A stretch of 64,000 nucleotides of DNA from Blepharisma stoltei (Eukaryota; Ciliophora; Heterotrichea; Heterotrichida; Blepharismidae): assembly GCA_914767885.1 (NCBI GenBank), contig CAJZBQ010000024.1:124001-188000 (forward strand), read 5' to 3'. Made by a program: the position numbers and the translations under genes. Every line of letters starts with the position of its first letter. Position 1 is the first letter of the stretch. The notes below the pieces were generated by a model. It did not search any database. It worked only from the letters and a program-made list of their open reading frames with translations, and was not told where the DNA came from. Below, piece after piece: positions 20,481 through 30,156 of this stretch.

Positions 20481-20587
20481 AATTTTTTCTATCTTCTTGA
20501 TGCTGTTTTATCTCAAAGGGTATACCAGCTGCTGAAAATAGAATTAATTAGTTATTCAATATTTTATAAGAAAGAAATGATTAATAT

Positions 20588-23171
20588 ATGGAAGCTCGCA
20601 TTGAAGCATTGGAGCTATCAGTTGCACATCTTCAAAACAATATAAATAGCGAAACCATAAAGCAGGCTGTTTTAGAAACTATAAAATCAGAAATCGATGA
20701 CTTGCTTGCAGGAACTCTTACTGTTAGTTGCATCAAAGGGGAGCTAGAAAGGCGAAATAAACGAGAAAAGCTTGACATTGAGGAAATCATGAAAGGAAAT
20801 AAATCAACTCAGCTAGGAATTCAAAAACTTTCTGAAAAGCTCATAAGCTTTAATGACGATTTAAAAGATTTAAAAATAGAAGTCAATGATATTTCTCATG
20901 AACTCAAACACAAAGCTCTGGATATTGATCTACAAAGAATTGAGAGCTCAATACAGTCACTATGTCCAATGTCCTATGCTTATTTATTGGATGCTGAAAT
21001 CAGGACATTGGCAAAGCAAGAAGAATTAAATTTGACACTGCAAGCTTTGAACGACCTTAAAAAAACTGTCGAATTTGATTGTTTTAGCAAGGCAGGTGCT
21101 AATGAAGAATTTTTGAGAATAGAAAAAGCATTCGAGATTGAATTTTCTCAATATGCGACTGTAAAAAATTTGAATGAAGCTTTTGGAAGCTTGAAAAATG
21201 GGTATGAAGAAGTGGCCAGATTAAATAAAGAAACCAAAGAAATGCTTATAAAGAAGAAAAATGTTTACTTAGACCCTACCCTAACTTAATTTTGAAATGT
21301 TTTAGCTTCGTTGTTCGCCATCTTGCTTTGCTAGCTAACAAATATTTTAATTTCATATTTTTTTTTCGGAAAAATCGTGCTGAGAAAAATTGCTAGAAGT
21401 GCTGGAGCGGAGCAAGCACTGTTTTTGCACATCATTCTCAAATGCCTACAATATGTGAAGTGCTCAGTTTAATCACACTGCTGTAAGTTCTGGGAGAAGT
21501 CAAAAACCTTGAAAAAAAATGCCCTATTTTTTCGGAAAAATCGTGCTGAGGAAAATTGCTAGAAGTGCTGGAGCGGAGCAAACACTGTTTTTGCACATCA
21601 CTCTAAGGTGGCTGCAATATTTAGGGAAATTATAAGTGAGAGAGAGTGCTTTATTTTGCGCTCTCTGGACTTGAGCACAAATTTATAATTTTGAGATAGC
21701 AGTTTTCATCGGGCAGCAGCCCTTCCTACAGAGGCAACCTTCCTCACGGCGGAAGCAACCCTCCTGCGGCTGAGGCAATCCTCCCCGCGGCGAAAGCAAC
21801 CCTCCTCTCGGCGGAAGGAACCCTCCCCTCGGCGGAAGGAACCCTCCCCTCGGCGGAAGCTACCCTCCCCGCGGCGGAAGCAACCCTCCCCGCGGCGGAA
21901 CTAACTCTCCCCCGGCGGAAGCAGCCCTCCCCACGGCGACTTTTAGGCTGGCCGCCACATAGGGGGATCAGCTGACCCTTTAGCAGCCGGAAGACTCAAT
22001 GACCATCGCTGTCGTGCGTCAGGATGCTTATAAAGGAAACTGAGCATTTAAGAGAAGTAATAAATTACAATAAAAAAGATACACAAGAAAAAATTACGAA
22101 GTTAAATGTAGAGATAGTTCGTGAGCTAGATAACAAAAGCAGCAGAAGCGAGCTGAAAAGTTTTGAAATAGAAATCACACAAAACATCCAAAGTTTCAGA
22201 GAAGAAATCAAAGGGTTTGCAAGGAGTTTAAAAGCATATGAAGCGGAATTAAGACGATTTGATGAAGTTTTATTGCAGAAAGCCTCAAAAGTCGGCTATA
22301 TTTTATTCGATCGACGTTTTGATAGTGTGACATTTCAGGGAATTTGTCACAGTACGACATTTGTTTTAAATTTTGACCAAACGTCTTATGAGTAAAAAAT
22401 CGACCAAAATTTTCTGAGGAAATAGCCATACTATAAAAAATGTTCTAACCAAAAAGCATGCTTACAAAAGTCGACATAAAAGACTTATTAAAAAAAGTGA
22501 GTTTTTTATCTCAGTATCCAAATGTTGAATTAACATTAAATGACTTAACCCAGAACGTCGAAATACTTTTCCAGCACAAAGAAAGTCTATTAATTACGAT
22601 CCATCAACTTGAAGAAGAGCTTGAAAATCTTAAAAAAGGCATAGAAAAAAAAATCAGTAATAATCATGAAATGAAGCTATTTAAACAAGCTCTATATGAC
22701 CTCCAATTTACTCTGACAGATAAAGCTGACACAATAGATGTTCTAAAATACTTGGATGAGAAGGCAACAATAGCTGATCTAAACAATTCAAATGCTTCTA
22801 TTGATGCCCTACACAAGCAGTTAAAGCTAATTGCTGTCCATTTAACAGCGCTGCAAAGGATACTATCAGACCCCTACAAGCTCAAAGGACCAGAAAGATC
22901 AAAAAAAGAATATTTCTATAAAATGACGCAGAGATTAGTAGACTATATTGTAGCCTCAAAAGTTATAACTAATAACAGCGCTCCCATCCCAGAAGATCTC
23001 AAAGCTTTTTTTAAGCTTAATGAGAGTATCAAGTTAAGCGAGAGCGTAAAGGTAAACGACAGCATTAAGCTCAACGAAACTGTGAGGCCGCCCGAACCAA
23101 CTCAAACAGCCCCAACTCCAAAGCGAAAGTTCAGCTTCCACAGAAGATTCAGCTCATTAGATACATTTTAG
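20588..23171 (+). CDS. Long coiled-coil protein of unknown function
   Basis: Predicted 540 residues after removing the inserts at 21254-22023 and 22295-22473. Nearly all of it is alpha-helical heptad sequence: MEARIEALELSVAHLQNNIN, IQKLSEKLISFNDDLKDLK, NETKEM-type helices, HQLEEELENLKKGIEKK. Near the C-terminus is a more ordered region (YKMTQRLVDYIVASKVI) and then a short imperfect repeat (KLNESIKLSESVKVNDSIKL) and a basic tail KRKFSFHRRFSSLDTF. I do not recognise the family; it may be a basal-body or cytoskeletal protein by composition. Both junctions rejoin the helix in frame (NKETKEMLIKETEHLREV; LLQKASKVDIKDLLKK). Confidence 0.75.
21254..22023. mobile_element. Retroposon-like insert containing a GC-rich minisatellite
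   Basis: Flanked by ATGCTTATAAAG at 21242-21253 and 22024-22035. The insert has two parts. First is an imperfect direct repeat (about 21360-21430 and 21530-21600, both with 'CGGAAAAATCGTGCTGAG' and 'GTGCTGGAGCGGAGCAA'). Second is about ten tandem copies of a roughly 20-bp GC-rich unit (GGCGGAAGCAACCCTCCCC) from about 21730 to 21950. It sits in the middle of a coiled-coil gene. Confidence 0.8.
22295..22473. other. IES in the coiled-coil gene
   Basis: Bounded by CAAAAGTCG at 22286-22294 and 22465-22473. It contains 'TTTTGATAGTGTGACATTTC', also seen in the IES at 41744-41933, and inverse-like copies of CGACC and GTC motifs. Removal joins QKASKVDIKDLL. Confidence 0.8.
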
Positions 23172-23218
23172 TAGCTTTAAGGTATTTTTATTTATATCTC
23201 CACTTGTTTTCATTATAA

Positions 23219-23578
23219 ATGGACTCTCTCCCAGACGAAATCGCAACTGAAATCTTCGGGTTTTTAGCAGCAAATGACCTATGCACAGTTTCACTTATAA
23301 ATAAAAGATTCCACAGCCTGGCTCAGTCAAACTTCATATGGAAAAACGTATTCTCCAGAAGATGGAATATGGTGCCATCTTCTGAAGGAAACTTAAAAGA
23401 ATTCTATGCCAACTTAAACTGTAGAGTCACAGGAATCATCAGTCAATACCAATCTGAAAACCACAGACTGCAAGAACTTTTGGCGTTTGAAAAGAAAAGG
23501 CAGCTTGAAAGCTTGAACCAAAGAATTCAAGAAAAAAAGAACAAGCGGTTTATCAAAGAACTGGAAATGTCATTATAG
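23219..23578 (+). CDS. Small F-box protein
   Basis: 119 residues. The N-terminal 45 residues are an F-box: MDSLPDEIATEIFGFLAAND followed by LCTVSLINKRFHSLAQSNFIWKN. F-boxes bind Skp1 and bring substrates to an SCF ubiquitin ligase. The rest is a coiled coil (about residues 75-119), which may be the substrate- or partner-binding part. Start is the first ATG, stop TAG. It starts 47 bp after the preceding coiled-coil gene. Confidence 0.88.
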   Translation: MDSLPDEIATEIFGFLAANDLCTVSLINKRFHSLAQSNFIWKNVFSRRWNMVPSSEGNLKEFYANLNCRVTGIISQYQSENHRLQELLAFEKKRQLESLNQRIQEKKNKRFIKELEMSL

Positions 23579-23607
23579 TCAATCTTAAGTTAACTAACAT
23601 AGTTTTT

Positions 23608-24258
23608 CTAAATAACCAGGATAAACCAGCCTAAAAAGAGGTAGAAAAGGATCACTGGGTACTCTGCTAACACTTTTCTGCTTTCTGGTACAAGCTGAGT
23701 CATGAATCCTATTGAGGAGAGAGTTGACCATGCAAATCCTGCCAGGACTATAGGTATCTTTATATATGGCACAAATCCTAGGATAATTACGAGCAGAGAT
23801 GCCACGTTCATAGGAAAGATGCAGTAGCCAAGCAGACAAACACTTTGGAAAAATGACACGGTGCCTCCTAGAAGCTGTGCATTGATTGTAACGACTGCTG
23901 CTCCTACCCAGACCACGACGAAAACTATTCCGAATACCAAGCTTGCAGTGTCTTCCTGAGAGCTTCCTGTTGTACTTGAAATTGATAAAGTAAGCGCTAA
24001 TAATAAGCAAAGGAGAAGAGGACCCCATAAATCCCAGTCACGGAGCTGTTTTGCTTTTTCTTGCTCAGCGGACTTGGGGATGAGAACGTATTTAAGCTTG
24101 AAAGCGATTCGTTTTAAATCACGGAGCTATATAAAAATTACAATTGTTTCTGAAACAGGCTCTTCTAAAGTGTTTACTTCTTGATCTGCTGCCATATGGC
24201 CAAGCTGGTCACTTTTAGGACCTTGTTGAAGAGTGATGTTGCCACTTAGTCCAGCCAT
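23608..24258 (-). CDS. YIPF6: YIPF6-like Golgi membrane protein (Yip1 family)
   Basis: 211 residues after removal of one 15-nt intron (24127-24141). Yip1-family proteins sit in ER/Golgi membranes and interact with Rab GTPases. The cytosolic N-terminus contains EEPVSETILRDLKRIAFKLK then YVLIP and LRDWDLWGPLLLCLLLAL, the signature stretch of YIPF6. Five hydrophobic segments follow (VFGIVFVVVWVGAAVVTI, VCLLGYCIFPMNVASLLVII, VLAGFAWSTLSSIGFM, VILFYLFLGWFILVI). Only after the intron is removed does ETI join LRDLK. Start ATG 24258, stop TAA. Confidence 0.93.
24127..24141 (-). other. 15-nt intron in YIPF6
   Basis: Reverse-strand GTAATTTTTATATAG. It contains an in-frame TAG, so the conserved ETILRDLK motif requires its removal. 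Confidence 0.93.
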
Positions 24259-24313
24259 TATAATATAAAATTCTAAAAATCGATATTAAAAAGATTTTGT
24301 AGGCAGTGTAATC

Positions 24314-24720
24314 TTGATCTTAAATTATTTATGACGTTTAAAGTCCACTACGGGGTAGCCTTGTCCAGAGCTGCCACTATATTTATCCACGTGTCGGGCC
24401 CATGGACCTCTGGATTGATCCACTTTGATTCGCCAAGGCACGGGTAAGTGCAGCGTTCCGGCTTCGACGGGCTTCGTTGCTGCCACAGCTTTATACGACT
24501 CAGCTCCAGCGTGTGTTCCGCCTAAGGGCCACCCTTTATCGGGTGTGCTGAGGGGTAAAGATCTGAGCCTTTTGAGAGCAGTTCCTCTAGTTATCCCCAT
24601 AGTTAAATCGCTGTTGCTGTGCATAAGTTCTCGAGATAAACCCAACCCCATAAATAAAATTGCTTAAGGGAGAGAAAATTAGCGGAGTTAATTTCACTCG
24701 AACCGAATGCCTTTTATTTA
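24314..24720 (-). mobile_element. Retroposon-like insert (family B), intergenic
   Basis: Flanked by TGTAGGCAGTGTAATC (24298-24313) and TGTAGGCAGTGCAATC (24721-24736), one mismatch in 16. On the minus strand it begins AAATAAAAGGCATTCGG and continues GGTTCGAGTGAAATT, as in the insert at 6025. It lies between the starts of YIPF6 and SF3A1, so both promoters are separated by it in the germline. Confidence 0.85.
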
Positions 24721-24785
24721 TGTAGGCAGTGCAATCAATTTTGATTTTTTCAAGCCTAAAAACAAAAATTTATAAAACTTTAAAA

Positions 24786-27149
24786 ATGCCAGGCCAAGAT
24801 GTGATAATGCCACCTGATGATATATTAAAGCTTATTGAAAAAACTGCAGAGTTTGTTGCAGCCAATGGTAGTGCCGTCGAAATGAAGGTCTGAGAAGCCC
24901 AAAAAACAAACCCAAAATTCAGTTTCCTCAGACCTGGAGATCCATTCAGGAAATTTTACGAACAAAAAATTTACGAATATGCAGAAAAATTAGAGCAAGA
25001 TGAGGAATTCGAAGAAATTGAAGAGCAGTTTGAAGAAGCCCCGACAACTGAAATCAAAGCTCCTGAAGTTAACCCATTTTATGTCAAGCATCCAACAATA
25101 GCCAAAGTTGATATGGACATCATTAAACTAGCAGCACAATTTGTAGCTCGAAATGGGAGAAATTTCTGGATGGGCTTAACAGAAAGGGAGAGTAAAAATC
25201 CTCACTCCCCTCCTCTTTGGGGGAGCAAAAAAAGCATGCTCACTTACTTACTCCCCTATATGAAAGAACAAAATCATTGGAAAAATCCTTGCTTTTGCAC
25301 AAAAATCCCATCCTCAGTGAGCGAAACAAAAATTTTGATATATAAGTGATAATTAGTATAATGAAATCTCTAGCTAATTCTGTTTATTTTTAAACAGCTT
25401 GTATTTAAAAAATATAAATTTTACAAATTACATTAATATTGCTTTCCAACCTTTGCTGACTGGGATTTTTTAAAAAAATTTTCTATTAAAATTCAAATCT
25501 AAATCTTTTAAAAAAAAATTAGCCCCCTTTATAAGAGAACAAATTTTTTCGTTTACTCACGGGGGGCATTTAGGGTTTTTATATTTATATAATAAAGTTA
25601 TAAAAATCTTGATTAGCAAAAATTGAAAATAAAAAATTAATTTGATTCATAAAAATTATTTTTAAAACACAAATTGTTTAAAATTCAATTGAATTAGAGA
25701 GAGACTTTATTTTTTATAAAATTGCTTATTCACAAAAGATTTTTGCTTACTTGGTATTTGTCTAAAAAAGGGATTTTTCAACATTTTTGCTCGCTTATGA
25801 GGGGGATTCAATTTGATTTCCTAAAGCCGAACCATGCGCTCTTCAATTACTTTACTTCTTTAATTGAAGCCTATTCCAGATGCATACTACCAAGGCTTGA
25901 CGATATAAAATCCTTACAAAAGAACGTTGCAGACAGAGGATCAATTCTTCAAAGATGCATGGACAGATTCCAATTTGAAAGAAACCAGATAAAAAGTCAA
26001 AAATCCAAGGAGGAAATGGAAGAAGAGGAACGCCAGCAAATGGCAATGATTGACTGGCATGATTTTGTAGTAGTAGAAACAATAGAACTAAGAGAAGAAG
26101 AAGAGCTCCCAGCACCAATAGACCTAAATATTGTCCACACTTTGGGTTCAAGGCCTTTTATGCAAGATATTGAACAAAATGTTAGAAAACAAATCACAGA
26201 ATCACTAGAAGAATCTGCCAAAAGAGCTAAAGAAGCACTAGGGGCAGGGAGAGAAAGGGCGAAAAAATCTGAAATTGATACTGGAGCAGCCACTGATATA
26301 TCGAATTACACGCAGAAATGCGAAAAATGCGGAGAAATGATTCCAATTGATTTGTATGATGAGCATATTAAGCTGGAGCTGCTTGATCCCAAATACAAAA
26401 AAGAAAGAGAAGCTGCAAGGATTAAAGAAAAAGACCATGTTTTTGCTGCAAATTCAGAAATATATCAGAATCTTAAAAACATGATGAAGAATAGAGCTGA
26501 AGCGATGGGAGATTTTGAAGAAAATAAAGAAGAGCCAGGAGAAATAAGCGCTGCAAAGCAGCGCAATGAGCTGACTGCTATGAGTTCAGCTAATATTTCA
26601 CAGTTAATTCAAGAACTTAAAAAATCACAGCCTGCAATGCCTGCAGCTAAAGAAGTTCCAAAGTTTGTGCCCCCGCCACCTCCACCTCCAAGTGGTCAGA
26701 TGATAAATCCACTAGAAGGCTATGTACCTCCTCCTTCAATGGTGCAGCCTCTTGCAGGTCCAAGCTATCAGGCTGCTGCTGTAATGGAACGAACTCCTTA
26801 TAGACTCCACGAAGAAACTCGAAGCAGCCTAGTTCCAGAGCAGCAATGGGCAAAAATGCATCCAGGGACTTCTTCAATACACATAAGAGTCCCTGACGAC
26901 GGTGGAGACAACCAATGGGGCTTTAAAGGCCAGATAATCCAGCTTAGCGTTGATTTGTTGCAGTCAATCCAAAGCATCAAACAAATGCTATCAGGGATTC
27001 TTGGAGGCATGCCTCCTCAAAAAATGAAATTTAAAACTCATGTGCACAGCGTATTAAAAGATCAAGACACCTTAGCTAAATACAACATTTCAAACGGCGC
27101 TATGATTGAATTAGCATTAAAAGAAAGAGGAGGTCGTAAAAGAGGTTAA
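24786..27149 (+). CDS. SF3A1: Splicing factor 3A subunit 1 (SF3A1 / Prp21)
   Basis: Predicted 585 residues after removal of the IES at 25205-25810. A U2 snRNP component needed for branch-site recognition. Two SURP modules: residues about 12-60 (ILKLIEKTAEFVAANGSAVE ... FSFLRPGDPFRKFYEQKI) and about 110-160 (IIKLAAQFVARNGRNFWMGL ... QFDFLKPNHALFNYF). A central charged region with PRP21-like LDDIK...; a proline-rich segment (FVPPPPPPPSG); and a C-terminal ubiquitin-like domain (IHIRVPD ... IIQLSVDLLQSIQSIKQML ... GAMIELALKERGGRKRG) ending in the basic RGG-like tail typical of SF3A1. UGA gives a Trp in VWEAQKTNPKFSF. The second SURP module is intact only after excision. Confidence 0.95.
25205..25810. 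mobile_element. MITE-type IES, probably one MITE nested in another
   Basis: TCA pointers at 25202-25204 and 25808-25810. It is about twice the usual length, and a second set of MITE termini starts at about 25250 (CTTACTCCCCTATATGAAAG) and ends near 25567. I read this as a young MITE inside an older one, both inside the second SURP domain. Confidence 0.82.
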
Positions 27150-27219
27150 TACACAAATTAATACTAAAATGGAAACTCTAATAATTCTGCTCTTGCTAAA
27201 CTAATATGATAATTAATTA

Positions 27220-28848
27220 TTAATCATCTCTTGCATCGATTTTTTGTTCCACAATTCGATGCATGAACTCATAAAAATCTCTTTTCTCATTCATTTTTTC
27301 TTCATATATGCTTCCTTGGAAATTCAATATCTTATTTCTCAAAGTGTCCATAAGATAATACATTATATGCTTCGTCCCAAAATTGATCAGTCACCTTGGC
27401 AAGAGAAACTATGTAAGGGTTACGATATTGGCGTTGGCTTGGGCAATAAAAATAATCTTTGTTTGTGTTGGAGAAATAACTTGGGCATAGAGACAGCCTA
27501 TGTTCATAAACATCCTTTTCTTCCCTTCTGCTGCTGGAGGAGGGATATCGTCAGGTTAGGCTAGATTAGTCGATTTTAAAGTGGAACTCTGTTAGCAGGA
27601 ATTAATATCAAAACCTCCCTTTTAAGTCCCAATTGATAACGTTGGTAGCCATCTTGCCAGCAAGCATTCCAGAAGACCAACCAAAAGGGCCAGAAAGCTT
27701 CCACTGGTCACGTTGACCTCGCTCCAGACTTGGCTTCTAGGAGTGTTCCGCTTTAGGGTCGCCCTCCTCAGGTGTGCCAAACGGTAAAACTCCTATACGT
27801 CCTAAAATCCTGGGCAAGTGACTAACCCTAACGAGAAAGGTTTTACTGACTCCCCCCCTCCGTGAGTGAACAAAACTATTAGGAAAATCGCTATTTTTTG
27901 AACCAAACTTTTTTTATGGAAAAAAAAAAATTGATATATAAATGCTAATTAGTATAATGAAATCTAGAGCTAATTCTGTTTAATTTTGAACGAATAGCTT
28001 TTTAAAACATAAATTTTATAAATTAAATAAATATTTGCTTTCCAATTTTGCGAATTAGGATTTTTTTTTAAATCTCGACAAAAAAATATTTTTTATAAAA
28101 TTTATATATAAATTTTTTGTTAAAAAAAAAAAATTACCCCCTCCGTGAGTGAACAAAATTTTTTTGTTCACTCACGGAGGGGGGGAGTGAGTAAACCATT
28201 CCATAAGTAGCCATTTTATTATCATAGAGGAGGGATATCAAAGTTCATATAATTGTCAGACTTAGGCGATCTCATCACTATGCAAATCGCTTTTTCTGAC
28301 ACAATAGGGAACGCTGCAAACTCCAGCATGCACTCTCTGTCAGAAAGCGGCCATGGGAACCAGAAATTGTACCTGGCAAACTTCCTTGTTCGTGAAGGGG
28401 ACTCGAATACAGTTACTTGTTTAAGAACATCAACCCTATATATAAGTTACCATGTGGGGACAAGCTCGATCTCCGAAAGAAACGGAAGGACTTGAATCAG
28501 AGGGGCGTCAACCAGCAACGTACACCGTGTTAAAAAATCATTCCCAGACCCTTTACTTTCAGTCTTGATGTTGCGCTTATTGGTGACTTGTTTTCAGTCG
28601 TCTCCTCTGATATCACTGATACACATTTCTAGTGCACCCATGTCTTCAGTGAATTTTGTGAACTCCATACACTTAGACAGAGGCTCTCGGAAGCTTGGAT
28701 CTTCGCTGCAGCATTTTTCTAGCTTACTGTGATATTTTAAGAGAGATTCCACATTATCCTGGTAAAACGCTTCCTTGAAGTTCAAAAGTGTCTTTTCAAA
28801 TTTTGGCATGGAAGCAAATAAATGGCGAGTTATGAATTGATAACCCAT
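27220..28848 (-). CDS. START-domain (StAR-related lipid transfer) protein
   Basis: Predicted 302 residues after removal of the insert 27550-28226 and two 15-nt introns. The N-terminus is helical (MGYQFITRHLFASMPKFEKT). From about residue 85 the sequence follows the START fold: LTRCTLLVDAPLIQVLPFL, LVPTWVDVLKQV, ARYNFWFPWPLSDRECMLEF, IVMRSP, AAEGKKRMFMNIGCLYAQVI, TKIIFIAQANANIFLLPRWL and a C-terminal helix (HIMYYLMDTLRNKIL). START domains bind one lipid or sterol in a pocket; the ligand cannot be told. The insert splits it between DIPP and PAAEG. UGA codes Trp in DDWKQ. Start ATG 28848; the MsrB-like gene stops 62 bp upstream. Confidence 0.85.
27409..27423 (-). other. 15-nt intron in the START gene
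   Basis: Reverse-strand GTAACCCTTACATAG, contains an in-frame TAG. Removal joins AQANANI to FLLPRWL. Confidence 0.9.
27550..28226 (-). mobile_element. Retroposon-like insert (family B) with a nested MITE
   Basis: 13-bp duplication GAGGAGGGATATC at 27537-27549 and 28227-28239. On the minus strand it starts TATGATAATAAAATGGC. It holds family B blocks ('TAGGGTCGCCCTCCTCAGG') and a complete MITE at 27850-28190; without the MITE it is about 336 bp. Confidence 0.85.
27850..28190. mobile_element. CTCC...GGAG MITE nested in a retroposon-like insert
   Basis: TGA pointers at 27847-27849 and 28188-28190; termini CT(C)CCCCCCTCCGTGAGTGA and inverse. A second case, besides 2292-2845, in which the MITE arrived after the retroposon-like element. 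Confidence 0.88.
28436..28450 (-). other. 15-nt intron in the START gene
   Basis: Reverse-strand GTAACTTATATATAG with an in-frame TAA; removal gives VPTWVDVLK. Confidence 0.92.
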
Positions 28849-28910
28849 CGCGCATTTTATTTGAAATTAACTCATAAAATGGTAAATAAAACTCACAAAT
28901 TAATAGGAAA

Positions 28911-29573
28911 TTATTCTGATTTAGGTTTATTTGCTTCCTCCTCTTCATTATTTTGATTTTTTTGGTCTCCTTGATTATCTTGTTTTTTCTTTTGCTCTTT
29001 ATTCTTCCTATTTTCTTCATGCTGCTTTAAAAGTTCCTCATGGGCTTTCTGCTTGATAAGTTTATTTTCTTCCACAGCTTTTAGCCTTTGCTCTTCTCTT
29101 TCGGCTTCTTTTTGTTTCTTAAGCAATGCCTTGGCCTCTCTTCTTGGCTGTTTTAATGCTCTGCGTGTTGGAGGGACTGTAAACCAAGGCTTTTCTTTGA
29201 ATGATAATGAGCCAGACTCAATCACGTATTGAACGTGTGTAGGGGCTGGACCTTCTGGATGGAAATGGCCTAAATGACTTCCACAGCCTGAACACTGGAC
29301 TTCTTGGTCTTTTGGGTTATCTCCAGACAGCCTGGTAGCTCCATCCTCGCTGGCAAAAAAATGACATCTGCCTGTGTCAGGGAAAAATTTGTAATGAGAA
29401 GGGAATAATTTTTGCTCACAAACAATGCAATAGTAAGTTCCAGTGTCTTTGACCCACCAATGATCTCCCATGAAGGGTCTTTCAGTTCCTTTGCCTTGAG
29501 TAATATAGAGCTGATGAGGGCTTAACTTGAGCTTAAGGTCAGAAAACCTTCGTAGGGATTTTAGTATAATCAT
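28911..29573 (-). CDS. MsrB-like protein lacking the catalytic cysteine
   Basis: 220 residues. Residues about 15-130 follow methionine-R-sulfoxide reductase: LSPHQLYITQGKGTERPFMG, YYCIVCEQKLFPS and CSGCGSHLGHFHPEGP (four zinc Cys), HVQYVIESGSLSF. The position corresponding to the catalytic Cys in the RYCINSASL motif is Val (QYVIES), so normal reductase chemistry is unlikely. The remaining 85 residues are a charged coiled coil ending QNNEEEEANKPKSE, unusual for MsrB. It may be a structural or binding derivative. N-terminus MIILKSLRRF could be a mitochondrial signal. The start ATG 29573 is preferred to upstream non-ATG extensions. Confidence 0.82.
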   Translation of the reverse strand: MIILKSLRRFSDLKLKLSPHQLYITQGKGTERPFMGDHWWVKDTGTYYCIVCEQKLFPSHYKFFPDTGRCHFFASEDGATRLSGDNPKDQEVQCSGCGSHLGHFHPEGPAPTHVQYVIESGSLSFKEKPWFTVPPTRRALKQPRREAKALLKKQKEAEREEQRLKAVEENKLIKQKAHEELLKQHEENRKNKEQKKKQDNQGDQKNQNNEEEEANKPKSE

Positions 29574-29681
29574 AGTGCTTATATAAATATAAAAAGATAT
29601 GGAAGATTGACGTCGAAATAAGCTTTGATTGATACTTAATATCAATAATTACAGTGATATGAGCATTTCTAGTGATTGCTA

Positions 29682-30020
29682 AAAATAAAATGGCGGGGAA
29701 AATTGGACTCTGAGGTGTAATCTATGGAGCAGGACCAATCATGATAAAGTTGAAACGGGGCCTAAATCGCCTATCAGGTTTGGGGAAGCCTTGCCTACAA
29801 GAAAGTTTTATTTCTCCCGAAGGCTTTCCTGTTCCTGCCAGATTGGCTTGGCAGGTTTTGCCAACTGTATGGTCTTCTCTCATCAGAACTATGTGGGTAT
29901 TCTGCAGGTGGCTCTGCACTGAAAGCTGATCCTTGGGCAGGGGTTCAGTTCAGAAATCCAAAAGGGCAACAGCTTGTGGGTTTACCCGCTTATGGCTAGC
30001 ATAACCACTTAACTATTTAA
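29682..30020 (+). mobile_element. Probable retroposon-like insert, intergenic
   Basis: Begins AAAAATAAAATGGCGGGG, the 5' signature of the other inserts, and is flanked by similar 11-bp sequences TAGTGATTGCT and TAGTGATTACT. The tail is AACCACTTAACTATTTAATAA. A forward open frame with UGA as Trp (MAGKIGLWGVIYG...) runs through it. I cannot exclude a small gene, but no domain is recognisable. Confidence 0.5.
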
Positions 30021-30156
30021 TAATAGTGATTACTGTTATACTAATTGATATTTTAAATAGGAAAACTGCTATTCTGTCGGAATGCTTTATTCATTGTAAT
30101 TAGGTATATATAAATTCAAAGCTTGAAATAATTATTCTGCCCCCTCAATAAAAAAT

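Noticed and set aside
21730-21950. GC-rich tandem repeat as a CRISPR array
   Set aside because: Units are contiguous and about 20 bp with no unique spacers, in a eukaryotic gene.
24314-24720. tRNA gene or Pol III B box from 'GGTTCGAGTGAAA'
   Set aside because: Only a partial B-box match, no cloverleaf could be drawn and no A box at proper spacing. It may reflect a distant tRNA or 5S ancestry of the insert family.
28796-29020. Reverse open frame overlapping the START and MsrB-like genes in another phase
   Set aside because: Lys-rich phase-shifted reading of the MsrB-like tail; no independent start or domain.
29687-29990. Forward frame MAGKIGLWGVIYG... as a small membrane-protein gene
   Set aside because: The region starts with the insert signature AATAAAATGGC and has flanking 11-bp repeats; the protein matches nothing I know. 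Kept as an insert with low confidence.
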